From an uncultured Collinsella sp. (GTDB lineage Bacteria > Actinomycetota > Coriobacteriia > Coriobacteriales > Coriobacteriaceae): DNA of 11,515 nt. Location of the stretch: positions 1-11,515 of the forward strand of contig UQNB01000061.1 of NCBI GenBank assembly GCA_900542235.1, read 5' to 3'. Below are positions 6,892-11,515 of this stretch, piece after piece. The stretch's first letter is position 1. Each line of letters starts with the position of its first letter. The notes beneath the pieces are model-generated. The model was not told the DNA's origin. It was given only the letters and a program-made list of their open reading frames with translations, and did not search any database. Both the position numbers and the translations under genes were made by a program.

Positions 6892-7077
6892 CTACCATCC
6901 AGCTTGGCGACGAATACTTGCCCACGTGCCCTTCTTTGGTCGATCACCACCAGAGCCGTTCACGGTGACAACACGGTCACCAGAAACATACTTAGCATGA
7001 CTACCGACTTGCGCGACCTTCACGAATCCATCGTGCTTGAGTAGGGCAATGATTTCCCGAAAGGTAGGAGGTTGCAT
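6892..7077 (-). CDS. hicA: HicA-family mRNA interferase toxin
   Basis: Small dsRBD-like ribonuclease toxin, expected to cleave mRNA when HicB is lost. Its 61 residues match the HicA pattern: helix 1 FREIIALLKHDGFVKV (6-21), the catalytic loop GSHAKYVSGDRVVTV (25-39) with His27 as the active-site histidine, and the C-terminal PKKGTWASIRRQAG (47-60), equivalent to the family's KKGTLxxILxQAG. The usual P-x-H after the third strand is NGSGGD here, a mild divergence. The ATG at 7075-7077 follows AAAGAGG by about 7 bases. It is the first gene of the pair, the common hicA-hicB order, and lies directly under an AT-rich promoter in the space after prmC. Confidence 0.85.
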   Translation of the reverse strand: MQPPTFREIIALLKHDGFVKVAQVGSHAKYVSGDRVVTVNGSGGDRPKKGTWASIRRQAGW

Positions 7078-7101
7078 GGGCCGACCTCTTTCAGCCGTCC
7101 T

Positions 7102-7131
7102 AATTATAAACTAATTTATAATTTTTGCTAA
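7102..7131 (-). promoter_or_regulatory. hicAB promoter overlapping a 9-base inverted-repeat operator
   Basis: On the minus strand TTAGCA (7126-7131) and TATAAT (7103-7108), with a 17-base spacer, form a good sigma-70-type promoter. The -10 box lies inside one arm of a perfect inverted repeat, AATTATAAA (7102-7110) and TTTATAATT (7115-7123), with a 4-base centre. Such a palindrome over the -10 is what an autorepressing HicB would be expected to bind. The block is strikingly AT-rich between GC-rich genes. The predicted start of transcription leaves about 20 bases before the hicA ATG. Confidence 0.65.
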
Positions 7132-7145
7132 CCAGTTAATAAATA

Positions 7146-8396
7146 TTACTGGCGCTGTTTGGGCTCGGTGACGATGGCTCGGACGATGCGGGGGCGATCG
7201 GTGAGGTCGTGGACGATGCGCACGTCCGACAGACCCGCTTGGCGGCAGAGCTCGGCCGCAGCGTCGAGCGCGCCCTCGTAGAGCTCGCAGGCAAACAGGC
7301 CGCCGGCGCGCAACATGTAGGGCGCCGCGTTGAGCAGGCGGCGGAAGATATCGAGGCCGTCGGCACCGCCCTCGAGCGCCAGATCGGGCTCAAAGTCCTT
7401 GACCTCGTGCGGCAGCGAGCGCATGACATCGGTGGGGATGTAGGGCGGGTTGGAGACGAGTACGTCAAAGGTGCCCCACTCTTCACGGGGAATGGAGCTC
7501 ACCAGGTTGGTGAGGCTAAAGGCGACCTCATCGGATGTGAGACCGAGCGCGTCGCGGTTTTTGGTGGCCAGATCGATAGCGCGCGGCTCGATATCGGTGG
7601 CGGTGCAGGTAACGTGGCCGCGGCGCTCCCAGGCAAGGGAGAGCGAGATGCAGCCCGTGCCGCAGCCGACCTCGAGAACGCGGGCGATGCGGGGCTCGGC
7701 TGGGGCAGGCGAAGCGGCATCCTGAGCTGAAGCCGTCTCCTGGTCGGCACCCTCGATGGCGATGCCGTATTCGTCGAGCTCGGACTCGGCGGCTTCCGCG
7801 ACTTCGGCTTCTGCTGCCTGCGCGGCGGCTTCCTCGGCCTCGCGGTCGGCCAGCTCCTCGGCATAGGCACGGCTGCCGAGCACGTCGCTACCCAGCGCAG
7901 CCTCATCGGCGGCCGTCAGGTTGGCGGCACGGCGCTCGGCGGTCGCGCGTTCGTCTGCCAGCGCGGCCTCAGCCTTGCGTGCCTCCTCGACCTCATCGTT
8001 CCAAGGCAGCTCAACACGCTGACGGGCAGCAGCCTCGGGGCTCAGCACCTCGGCATCCAGATAATTGAGGACTTCCTCGACGAGCATCTCGGTCTCGGGA
8101 CGCGGAATGAGCACGCCGGGGGCGCACGTGACGTCGATCATGCGAAACTGCGTGCTGCCGGTGATGTACTGCAGCGGTTCACCTTTAGCGCGACGAACAA
8201 CGGCCGCGTGCATGGTCTCGAGCTGAGCCGCGTTAAGCGTCTCGTCCATGCGCATATATAAGTCGATGCGTGCCAAACCCGTGGCAGCGCAGAGCAGCCA
8301 CTCGGCAGAAAGACGGGGGTGCTCCTCGCCGCGCTCGGCCAGGTACTCCTTGGTCCACTCGAGACAACGCTTGATGGTCCAGATCTCGTTTGCCAT
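7146..8396 (-). CDS. prmC: Release factor glutamine methyltransferase with a large Ala/Glu-rich insertion
   Basis: Methylates the glutamine of the GGQ motif in release factors using S-adenosylmethionine. 416 residues against the usual 275-290. The N-terminal helical release-factor-binding domain (about 1-80) leads to the linker YITGSTQFRMIDVTCAPGVL (77-96) and IPRPETEMLVEEVL (97-110). The SAM-binding motif I is VLEVGCGTGCISLSL (240-254), and the catalytic, substrate-binding motif is SNPPYI (315-320), followed by HEVKDFEPDLALEGGADGLD (330-349). Between the linker and motif I lies an extra segment (about 116-235) rich in Ala and Glu and predicted helical or disordered. Frame and both domains are intact, so this is not a frameshift. 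The ATG at 8394-8396 has AGGGGAGG about 6 bases upstream; the open frame extends 25 codons further without family similarity. Its substrate, prfA, is the next gene upstream. Confidence 0.94.
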   Translation of the reverse strand: MANEIWTIKRCLEWTKEYLAERGEEHPRLSAEWLLCAATGLARIDLYMRMDETLNAAQLETMHAAVVRRAKGEPLQYITGSTQFRMIDVTCAPGVLIPRPETEMLVEEVLNYLDAEVLSPEAAARQRVELPWNDEVEEARKAEAALADERATAERRAANLTAADEAALGSDVLGSRAYAEELADREAEEAAAQAAEAEVAEAAESELDEYGIAIEGADQETASAQDAASPAPAEPRIARVLEVGCGTGCISLSLAWERRGHVTCTATDIEPRAIDLATKNRDALGLTSDEVAFSLTNLVSSIPREEWGTFDVLVSNPPYIPTDVMRSLPHEVKDFEPDLALEGGADGLDIFRRLLNAAPYMLRAGGLFACELYEGALDAAAELCRQAGLSDVRIVHDLTDRPRIVRAIVTEPKQRQ

Positions 8397-8444
8397 GGGG
8401 CCCTCCCCTCTTAAGCGCCGGGCGGCGCGCGAATGTCGGAGCAG

Positions 8445-8471
8445 ATTGTAAGCGAGGCTAGCGCTTGGCAA
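8445..8471 (-). promoter_or_regulatory. Candidate prmC promoter
   Basis: On the minus strand TTGCCA (8466-8471) and TACAAT (8445-8450) each match five of six consensus bases but are only 15 bases apart, shorter than the ideal 17. The start of transcription would fall about 40 bases before the prmC ATG. A promoter is needed here if the hairpins after prfA end its transcript. Confidence 0.4.
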
Positions 8472-8578
8472 GGGGCGATTGAAGGCAATTATCGAGAATC
8501 AGCCCAGAATTTTGCACCGGGCTCGCTCAAAGTGTTCATTCGCCGACGTCTAGATTTGCATTCGTCAAGCTTTTGGCA

Positions 8579-8611
8579 AGGTTGACCCAAAACTGACCAA
8601 TATCTAACCAA
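8579..8611 (-). repeat. Three contiguous 11-base direct repeats
   Basis: AGGTTGACCCA (8579-8589), AAACTGACCAA (8590-8600) and TATCTAACCAA (8601-8611) follow each other without gaps and share the core CTGACCAA or close variants (TTGACCCA, CTAACCAA). Spacing of one helical turn puts all three cores on one face of the DNA, as in arrays bound by response regulators. A TGGCAAG/CTTGCCA pair flanks the array (about 8574-8580 and 8615-8621). A binding role is inferred from the phasing only. Confidence 0.45.
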
Positions 8612-8627
8612 GAACTTGCCACATCGC

Positions 8628-8646
8628 TTGACGCGCGACGCGTCAA
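8628..8646. promoter_or_regulatory. Operator-like palindrome TTGACGCG-CGA-CGCGTCAA
   Basis: Perfect 8-base arms (8628-8635 and 8639-8646) with a 3-base centre, about 17 bases from the 11-base repeats. It is too short and too close-centred for a terminator but typical in size for a dimeric regulator site. It also contains a TTGAC-like -35 on each strand. Its regulated gene would be prmC or an unseen transcript, which cannot be settled from the sequence. Confidence 0.4.
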
Positions 8647-8677
8647 AAATCGCCCCGCGACTTCTTGGACGATTTTT
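8645..8677. repeat. Inverted repeat AAAAATCG / CGATTTTT
   Basis: Eight-base arms at 8645-8652 and 8670-8677 surround a 17-base centre. The left arm shares two bases with the preceding palindrome. On the plus strand the second arm ends in TTTTT. The only thing downstream on that strand is a TATACAAT box (8694-8701), so its meaning is unclear. Confidence 0.35.
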
Positions 8678-8790
8678 CAAGCAATATTTTCGGTATACAA
8701 TGAATGCAGATAATTGCTTTGAGCAGGTAGATGGCTTAATAGCCATAAAAACCAATCGAATAACACCTCAACGCAATGTGCCCAACCTAG

Positions 8791-8870
8791 TCATTGGGGG
8801 CATTCTTATTTGACTAGTCATTTAAGAACGTCCCCAACGACCACTCATTTAAGTCTGTCCCCAATGAGTG
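8791..8870. repeat. Three copies of a REP-like motif (TCATTGGGGxCAxxCTTAAATGA)
   Basis: Copy 1 reads on the plus strand (8791-8813, with TTATTTGA at its end). Copies 2 (8818-8840) and 3 (8845-8867) read on the minus strand 27 bases apart, as TCGTTGGGGACGTTCTTAAA and TCATTGGGGACAGACTTAAA, each followed by TGA. Copies 1 and 2 face each other around the palindrome GACTAGTC (8812-8819), making a 50-base imperfect palindrome with about 21 of 25 pairs matched. Copy 3 is also bounded by CACTCATT/AATGAGTG (8842-8849, 8863-8870). The arrangement resembles REP/BIME elements, which are moved by REP-associated tyrosine transposases; no transposase is present here. Confidence 0.6.
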
Positions 8871-8900
8871 CCCCGCCGCAGGTTGAGCATAAGTCAGCGA

Positions 8901-8998
8901 AAACGCCCCTAAGCGAGCAAGGTGACGTGAAAGAGGAGGGAAGCGTACTTTGGTACGCGACCGACGATTGAACGTCAGATTGCCGCTTAGGGGCGTTT
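8901..8998. repeat. 98-base nested palindrome with 15-base perfect outer arms
   Basis: Outer arms AAACGCCCCTAAGCG (8901-8915) and CGCTTAGGGGCGTTT (8984-8998) match perfectly. Inside, TGACGT (8923-8928) pairs with ACGTCA (8972-8977), and at the centre GCGTAC-TTTG-GTACGC (8943-8958) forms a tight hairpin, so the whole can fold as a stem with internal loops. On the minus strand, reading away from prfA, the outer stem ends in GGGGCGTTTTC, so it could act as a second terminator. Its size and nesting exceed what a terminator needs and suggest a non-autonomous repeat element. Confidence 0.6.
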
Positions 8999-9011
8999 GC
9001 AGCGTCGAGCC

Positions 9012-9039
9012 GTTACGGCGTTTGGTAAAACGCCGTAAC
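9012..9039 (-). terminator. Perfect 12-base hairpin directly after the prfA stop
   Basis: GTTACGGCGTTT (9012-9023) and AAACGCCGTAAC (9028-9039) form a perfect stem with a 4-base loop, starting at the base after the prfA TAA. No U tract follows on the minus strand. It is probably the prfA transcript end (a U-less terminator or a 3' stabilising hairpin), reinforced by the nested palindrome about 14 bases further on. Confidence 0.6.
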
Positions 9040-10107
9040 TTAAACTGCCTGCGCCAGCTTCTCGGCTCGCTCGGCGGCGGCGAGTGCCTCGATCACGGTA
9101 CCGAGCTGATCGCCCAGAAGGACGCCGTTGTAGGTGGAGTTGAAGCCGATGCGGTGATCGGTCACGCGGTCCTGGGGCTGGTTGTAGGTACGGATCTTCT
9201 CGGAACGGTTGCCATGGCCGATCTGGCTCTGGCGCTCGGCACCGAGCTCGGCCTGCTGCTTCTCGAGCTCCATCTCGTACAGACGGGCACGCAGCATCTG
9301 CATGCAGACCTCGCGGTTCTGGATCTGGGAACGCTGCTCCTGCGACTGCACCACGGTGTTGGTGGGCAGGTGGGTGATGCGCACGGCGGAGTAGGTGGTG
9401 TTAACGCACTGACCGCCAGGGCCGGAGGCGCAGTAGGTGTCGATGCGCAGGTCGGACTGGTTGATCTGGACGTCGATTTCCTCGGCCTCGGGAAGCACGG
9501 CGACGGTAGCCGTTGAAGTCTGGATGCGGCCCTGGGACTCGGTCTTGGGAACGCGCTGGACACGGTGCACGCCGGACTCGTACTTCATAACGGAGTAGAC
9601 GCGGTCGCCCTCGACCTTGAACTCAATGGACTTAAAGCCGCCGGCCTCGCTGGGGCTGGAATCGAGCACGGTGGTCTTCCAGCCGCGCGACTCGCAAAAG
9701 CGCTGATACATCTTGTACAGGTCGCCGGCGAAGATGGCCGCCTCGTCGCCACCGGCAGCGGAGCGGATCTCGACGATGGTGTTCTTGTCGTCGTTGGGGT
9801 CGCTCGGGATGAGCATGTACTTGATGTCTTCCTCGAGTTGGGGGAGCTTGGCCTCGTTTTCGGAGATGTCCATCTGGAGCATCTCCTTCTCATCGGCATC
9901 GGTGGTATCGTGCAGCATTTCCTTGGCGGCCTCGATGTCATCGAGTGCGCCGATGTACTCGCGCGAGGCGGCGATGAGGTCGGACTGGTGCGCGTACTCC
10001 TTGTTGAGACGCGTGAACTCCTTAATATCGGAGGCGACGGCCGGGTCGGAGAGCTTCTTCTCGAGCTCCTCGTAGGCCTTGATGATCTTTTCGAGCTTGT
10101 CGCGCAT
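9040..10107 (-). CDS. prfA: Peptide chain release factor 1
   Basis: Class I release factor reading UAA and UAG and triggering peptidyl-tRNA hydrolysis at the ribosome. The 355-residue protein has the full RF1 layout: N-terminal coiled-coil domain (about 1-95), then EIRSAAGGDEAAIFAGDLYK (113-132), the stop-codon-recognition region HRVQRVPKTESQGRIQTS (181-198) with tripeptide PKT (187-189), and the catalytic GPGGQCVNTTYSAVRITHLP (229-248) with GGQ at 231-233. Q233 is the expected methylation target of the PrmC encoded next door. Compared with E. coli RF1, PAT is PKT, GRIHTS is GRIQTS and GGQHVN is GGQCVN. The PxT tripeptide and overall fit give RF1, not RF2 (which has SPF). The ATG at 10105-10107 follows AAAGGAG by about 7 bases. 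Confidence 0.96.
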   Translation of the reverse strand: MRDKLEKIIKAYEELEKKLSDPAVASDIKEFTRLNKEYAHQSDLIAASREYIGALDDIEAAKEMLHDTTDADEKEMLQMDISENEAKLPQLEEDIKYMLIPSDPNDDKNTIVEIRSAAGGDEAAIFAGDLYKMYQRFCESRGWKTTVLDSSPSEAGGFKSIEFKVEGDRVYSVMKYESGVHRVQRVPKTESQGRIQTSTATVAVLPEAEEIDVQINQSDLRIDTYCASGPGGQCVNTTYSAVRITHLPTNTVVQSQEQRSQIQNREVCMQMLRARLYEMELEKQQAELGAERQSQIGHGNRSEKIRTYNQPQDRVTDHRIGFNSTYNGVLLGDQLGTVIEALAAAERAEKLAQAV

Positions 10108-10229
10108 GGCGGGACTCCTTTATATGCGTGAAGGTGAAAATCGGCAGAGTTGATGGGGCGCGCGGCGCCACTGCGGGGGTAAGCCCGGCTAGAACATGTC
10201 GATCTTCAGATACATGCGCATCCCTTCGC

Positions 10230-10262
10230 GTATGGGGTACATAGTTGCGGTCTAACCCATAC
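10230..10262 (-). repeat. Inverted repeat in the prfA leader
   Basis: GTATGGG (10230-10236) and CCCATAC (10256-10262) form seven-base perfect arms with a 19-base centre, in the 245-base gap upstream of prfA. Next to it lies a small GCAGG-CAAA-CCTGC hairpin (10275-10288). They could be leader or operator structures for prfA; no clear promoter pair was found. Confidence 0.3.
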
Positions 10263-10304
10263 ATGATAGCGTGCGCAGGCAAACCTGCATATAACCCGCA
10301 CGGA

Positions 10305-10337
10305 TTGGTGCAAACAAACCTGACCCCGTTGCACCAA
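10305..10337. repeat. Inverted repeat TTGGTGCAA / TTGCACCAA after the peptidase gene
   Basis: Nine-base perfect arms (10305-10313, 10329-10337) with a 15-base centre, about 15 bases after the stop of the M20 peptidase gene. On the plus strand it is followed by GAGTTTGCTTTTT, like an intrinsic terminator, but no plus-strand gene precedes it. On the minus strand, where it would end the peptidase transcript, there is no U tract. It may work as a bidirectional terminator or be a dispersed repeat. Confidence 0.4.
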
Positions 10338-10352
10338 GAGTTTGCTTTTTGA

Positions 10353-11515
10353 CTAGAGCGTTTGGAGTAGAGCGACGAGGAAGCGGATGCCCTGGAGGTA
10401 GGCGCGGCGGGTGATGCGCTCGTTGGTGCCGTGGACGCCGCGGTCGCACTCGTCATCGTCGACCACAAACGCCGAAAAACGAATGCATTCGGAGCAAATG
10501 TGCTGGTAGTTGGCAGCGTCGGTCGCGCCGATCACGGTCGAGGGGACAATCGCCAACGGCTCGGATGATCCGTTTTCCTCCGTCCTCTTTGGATCGCGGA
10601 AATAGCGGGCGGCGATGGAGCGAACCGCCTCGAGGCCGGGACCACCGATGCGCGGGGACGGCGAGGGCTCGGAGCTGCCGGGGCCCAGCTCCACTTCGAC
10701 ACGACCGGCAAGGTCCGCCCCGGCAACCGCCTCACGGCAGCGCGCCACAACGTCGGCCACGCTCGTGCCCTCGAGCATGCGGAAGTTAATGTTGGCCCAC
10801 ATATCCTGCGGCATTACGTTGGCGCCGGCGCTGCCTCCCTCGATCTGCGTGGGCGCGCAGGTGGTCGTCACCAGCGGATAGAGCTTTTTGCTGGCGAGGC
10901 ACTCGCGCACGATGGCATCCCCGTTGGCGGCAATCTCATCCGCCGTGTAGAGCCCCAGCTCGACAAGCTGCGCGGCAAGCAGATCGGTCACGCGCGTCGG
11001 CCACTCGATATCGCAGATTGCGGCGATGGCACGGCTGAGCACCTCGAGCGACGTGCCGCCGTAGGGGTTAGACGAATGCCCGCCCGCGCTCTTCGTCTTG
11101 AGCACGATATCGGCATAGCCCTTTTCGGCCAGGTCGGCATGCATAAGCCAGCCCTCGCCCACGCCGTACTCGGCAGCCGAAACGATACGGTAGTCACCCT
11201 CGTCGATCAGGAACTCGAGCTCAACACCGCGCTCCTCGAGCACGCGGCCGATAGCTCCAGCGCCGTACTGCGTGGTTTCCTCGTCCTGGCCAAAAGCCAG
11301 CAGCAGCGAACGCTTGTGCCCCCAACCGTGCGCCAACGCATACTCAACCGCCTCGAGAATACCTGCGACCTGGTCTTTCATGTCGATAGCGCCGCGACCC
11401 CAAATGTAGGTGTCGTCCACCTGTCCACTAAAGGGAGCATGCGTCCAGTCGGCCTCGGTGCCCGGCACCACGGGGACCACGTCCATGTGGCCCATGAGCA
11501 TGACGGGTTTGAGGG
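10353..11515 (-). CDS. M20-family zinc metallopeptidase, carboxypeptidase S-like (5' end outside the window)
   Basis: Zinc-dependent peptidase or deacylase of the M20/M25/M40 family, closest by motif to carboxypeptidase S-like enzymes. About 386 residues are present; the reading frame is open to base 11515, and the N-terminus (probably 80-100 residues) is missing. Motifs, numbered from the first internal Met (base 11501): metal ligand MGHMDVVPV (3-11), bridging Asp in WGRGAIDMKDQ (34-44), the catalytic and metal-binding acids in LAFGQDEETTQYGAG (68-82), LIDEGDYRI (98-106), and the dimerisation-domain start SAGGHSSNPYGGTSLEVLSR (138-157). The C-terminal metal His is in RGVHGTNERITRRAY, near the end. 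Substrate (dipeptides, acyl-amino acids or similar) cannot be told from sequence. It is 245 bases from prfA and probably a separate transcript. Confidence 0.9.
   Translation of the reverse strand, partial: LKPVMLMGHMDVVPVVPGTEADWTHAPFSGQVDDTYIWGRGAIDMKDQVAGILEAVEYALAHGWGHKRSLLLAFGQDEETTQYGAGAIGRVLEERGVELEFLIDEGDYRIVSAAEYGVGEGWLMHADLAEKGYADIVLKTKSAGGHSSNPYGGTSLEVLSRAIAAICDIEWPTRVTDLLAAQLVELGLYTADEIAANGDAIVRECLASKKLYPLVTTTCAPTQIEGGSAGANVMPQDMWANINFRMLEGTSVADVVARCREAVAGADLAGRVEVELGPGSSEPSPSPRIGGPGLEAVRSIAARYFRDPKRTEENGSSEPLAIVPSTVIGATDAANYQHICSECIRFSAFVVDDDECDRGVHGTNERITRRAYLQGIRFLVALLQTL

Larger units (their letters stand above)
8397..9039. other. 643-base non-coding, repeat-rich spacer between prfA and prmC
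   Basis: No convincing gene is seen here. Its composition is more AT-rich in the middle than the neighbouring genes, and it is filled with ordered repeats: a hairpin right after the prfA stop, a 98-base nested palindrome, three REP-like motif copies, two operator-like inverted repeats and an 11-base direct-repeat array, ending in a candidate prmC promoter. These are listed separately. An open frame of 88 codons on the minus strand (8489-8755) has no ribosome site at its start, and its Cys/Arg-rich composition is unlike its neighbours, so I treat it as chance. A short GCGCCG/CGGCGC hairpin (8415-8428) precedes the prmC ribosome site. Confidence 0.75.

Noticed and set aside
8489..8755. 88-codon open frame on the minus strand in the prfA-prmC spacer
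   Set aside because: There is no ribosome site before its ATG, composition is Arg/Cys-rich with no recognisable domain, and it runs straight through the 11-base repeats and inverted repeats. It may recur as part of a repeated spacer, but I cannot support it as a gene.
10189..10242. 17-codon open frame on the minus strand in the prfA leader (MYPIREGMRMYLKIDMF)
   Set aside because: It could be a leader peptide, since GAAGGG lies six bases before an internal ATG, but it is too short to judge by codon use and overlaps an inverted repeat. It needs conservation or ribosome profiling.

Overview
The window is a compact, GC-rich, single-direction stretch of bacterial chromosome: every gene I can support lies on the minus strand. 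The gene content (atpI-atpB-atpE-atpF-atpH-atpA, upp, glpK, tsaC, prmC, prfA), the actinobacterial-type base composition, frequent GTG starts and the divergent translation proteins suggest a member of the Coriobacteriia, most likely Collinsella or a close relative. This placement rests on recognising protein sequences and gene order, not on a search.

Reading in the direction of transcription (right to left): a partial M20-family metallopeptidase (11515 to 10353) is followed by a 245-base leader and prfA (release factor 1). Then comes an unusual 643-base non-coding spacer (8397-9039). It holds a perfect prfA terminator-like hairpin, a 98-base nested palindrome, three copies of a REP-like motif, an operator-like block of 11-base direct repeats and inverted repeats, and a candidate prmC promoter. 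prmC, which methylates the GGQ glutamine of the neighbouring prfA product, carries an Ala/Glu-rich insertion of about 120 residues. An AT-rich promoter/operator then drives a hicA-hicB toxin-antitoxin pair inserted between prmC and tsaC. tsaC (t6A tRNA modification) and glpK (glycerol kinase) are 16 bases apart and probably co-transcribed. upp (uracil phosphoribosyltransferase) follows, then a 270-base gap with a strong inverted repeat and a candidate atp promoter, and finally the F1Fo ATP synthase operon, which leaves the window inside atpA.

Functionally the window joins translation termination and tRNA modification (prfA, prmC, tsaC), glycerol and uracil assimilation (glpK, upp) and energy coupling (atp). 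The accessory parts are the hicAB module and the repeat-filled prfA-prmC spacer. No phage, CRISPR, rRNA or tRNA gene was seen. The most notable points are the PrmC insertion, the repeat-rich spacer splitting prfA from prmC, the divergent nucleotide loop of GlpK, and the signal-peptide-like N-terminus of the ATP synthase b subunit.
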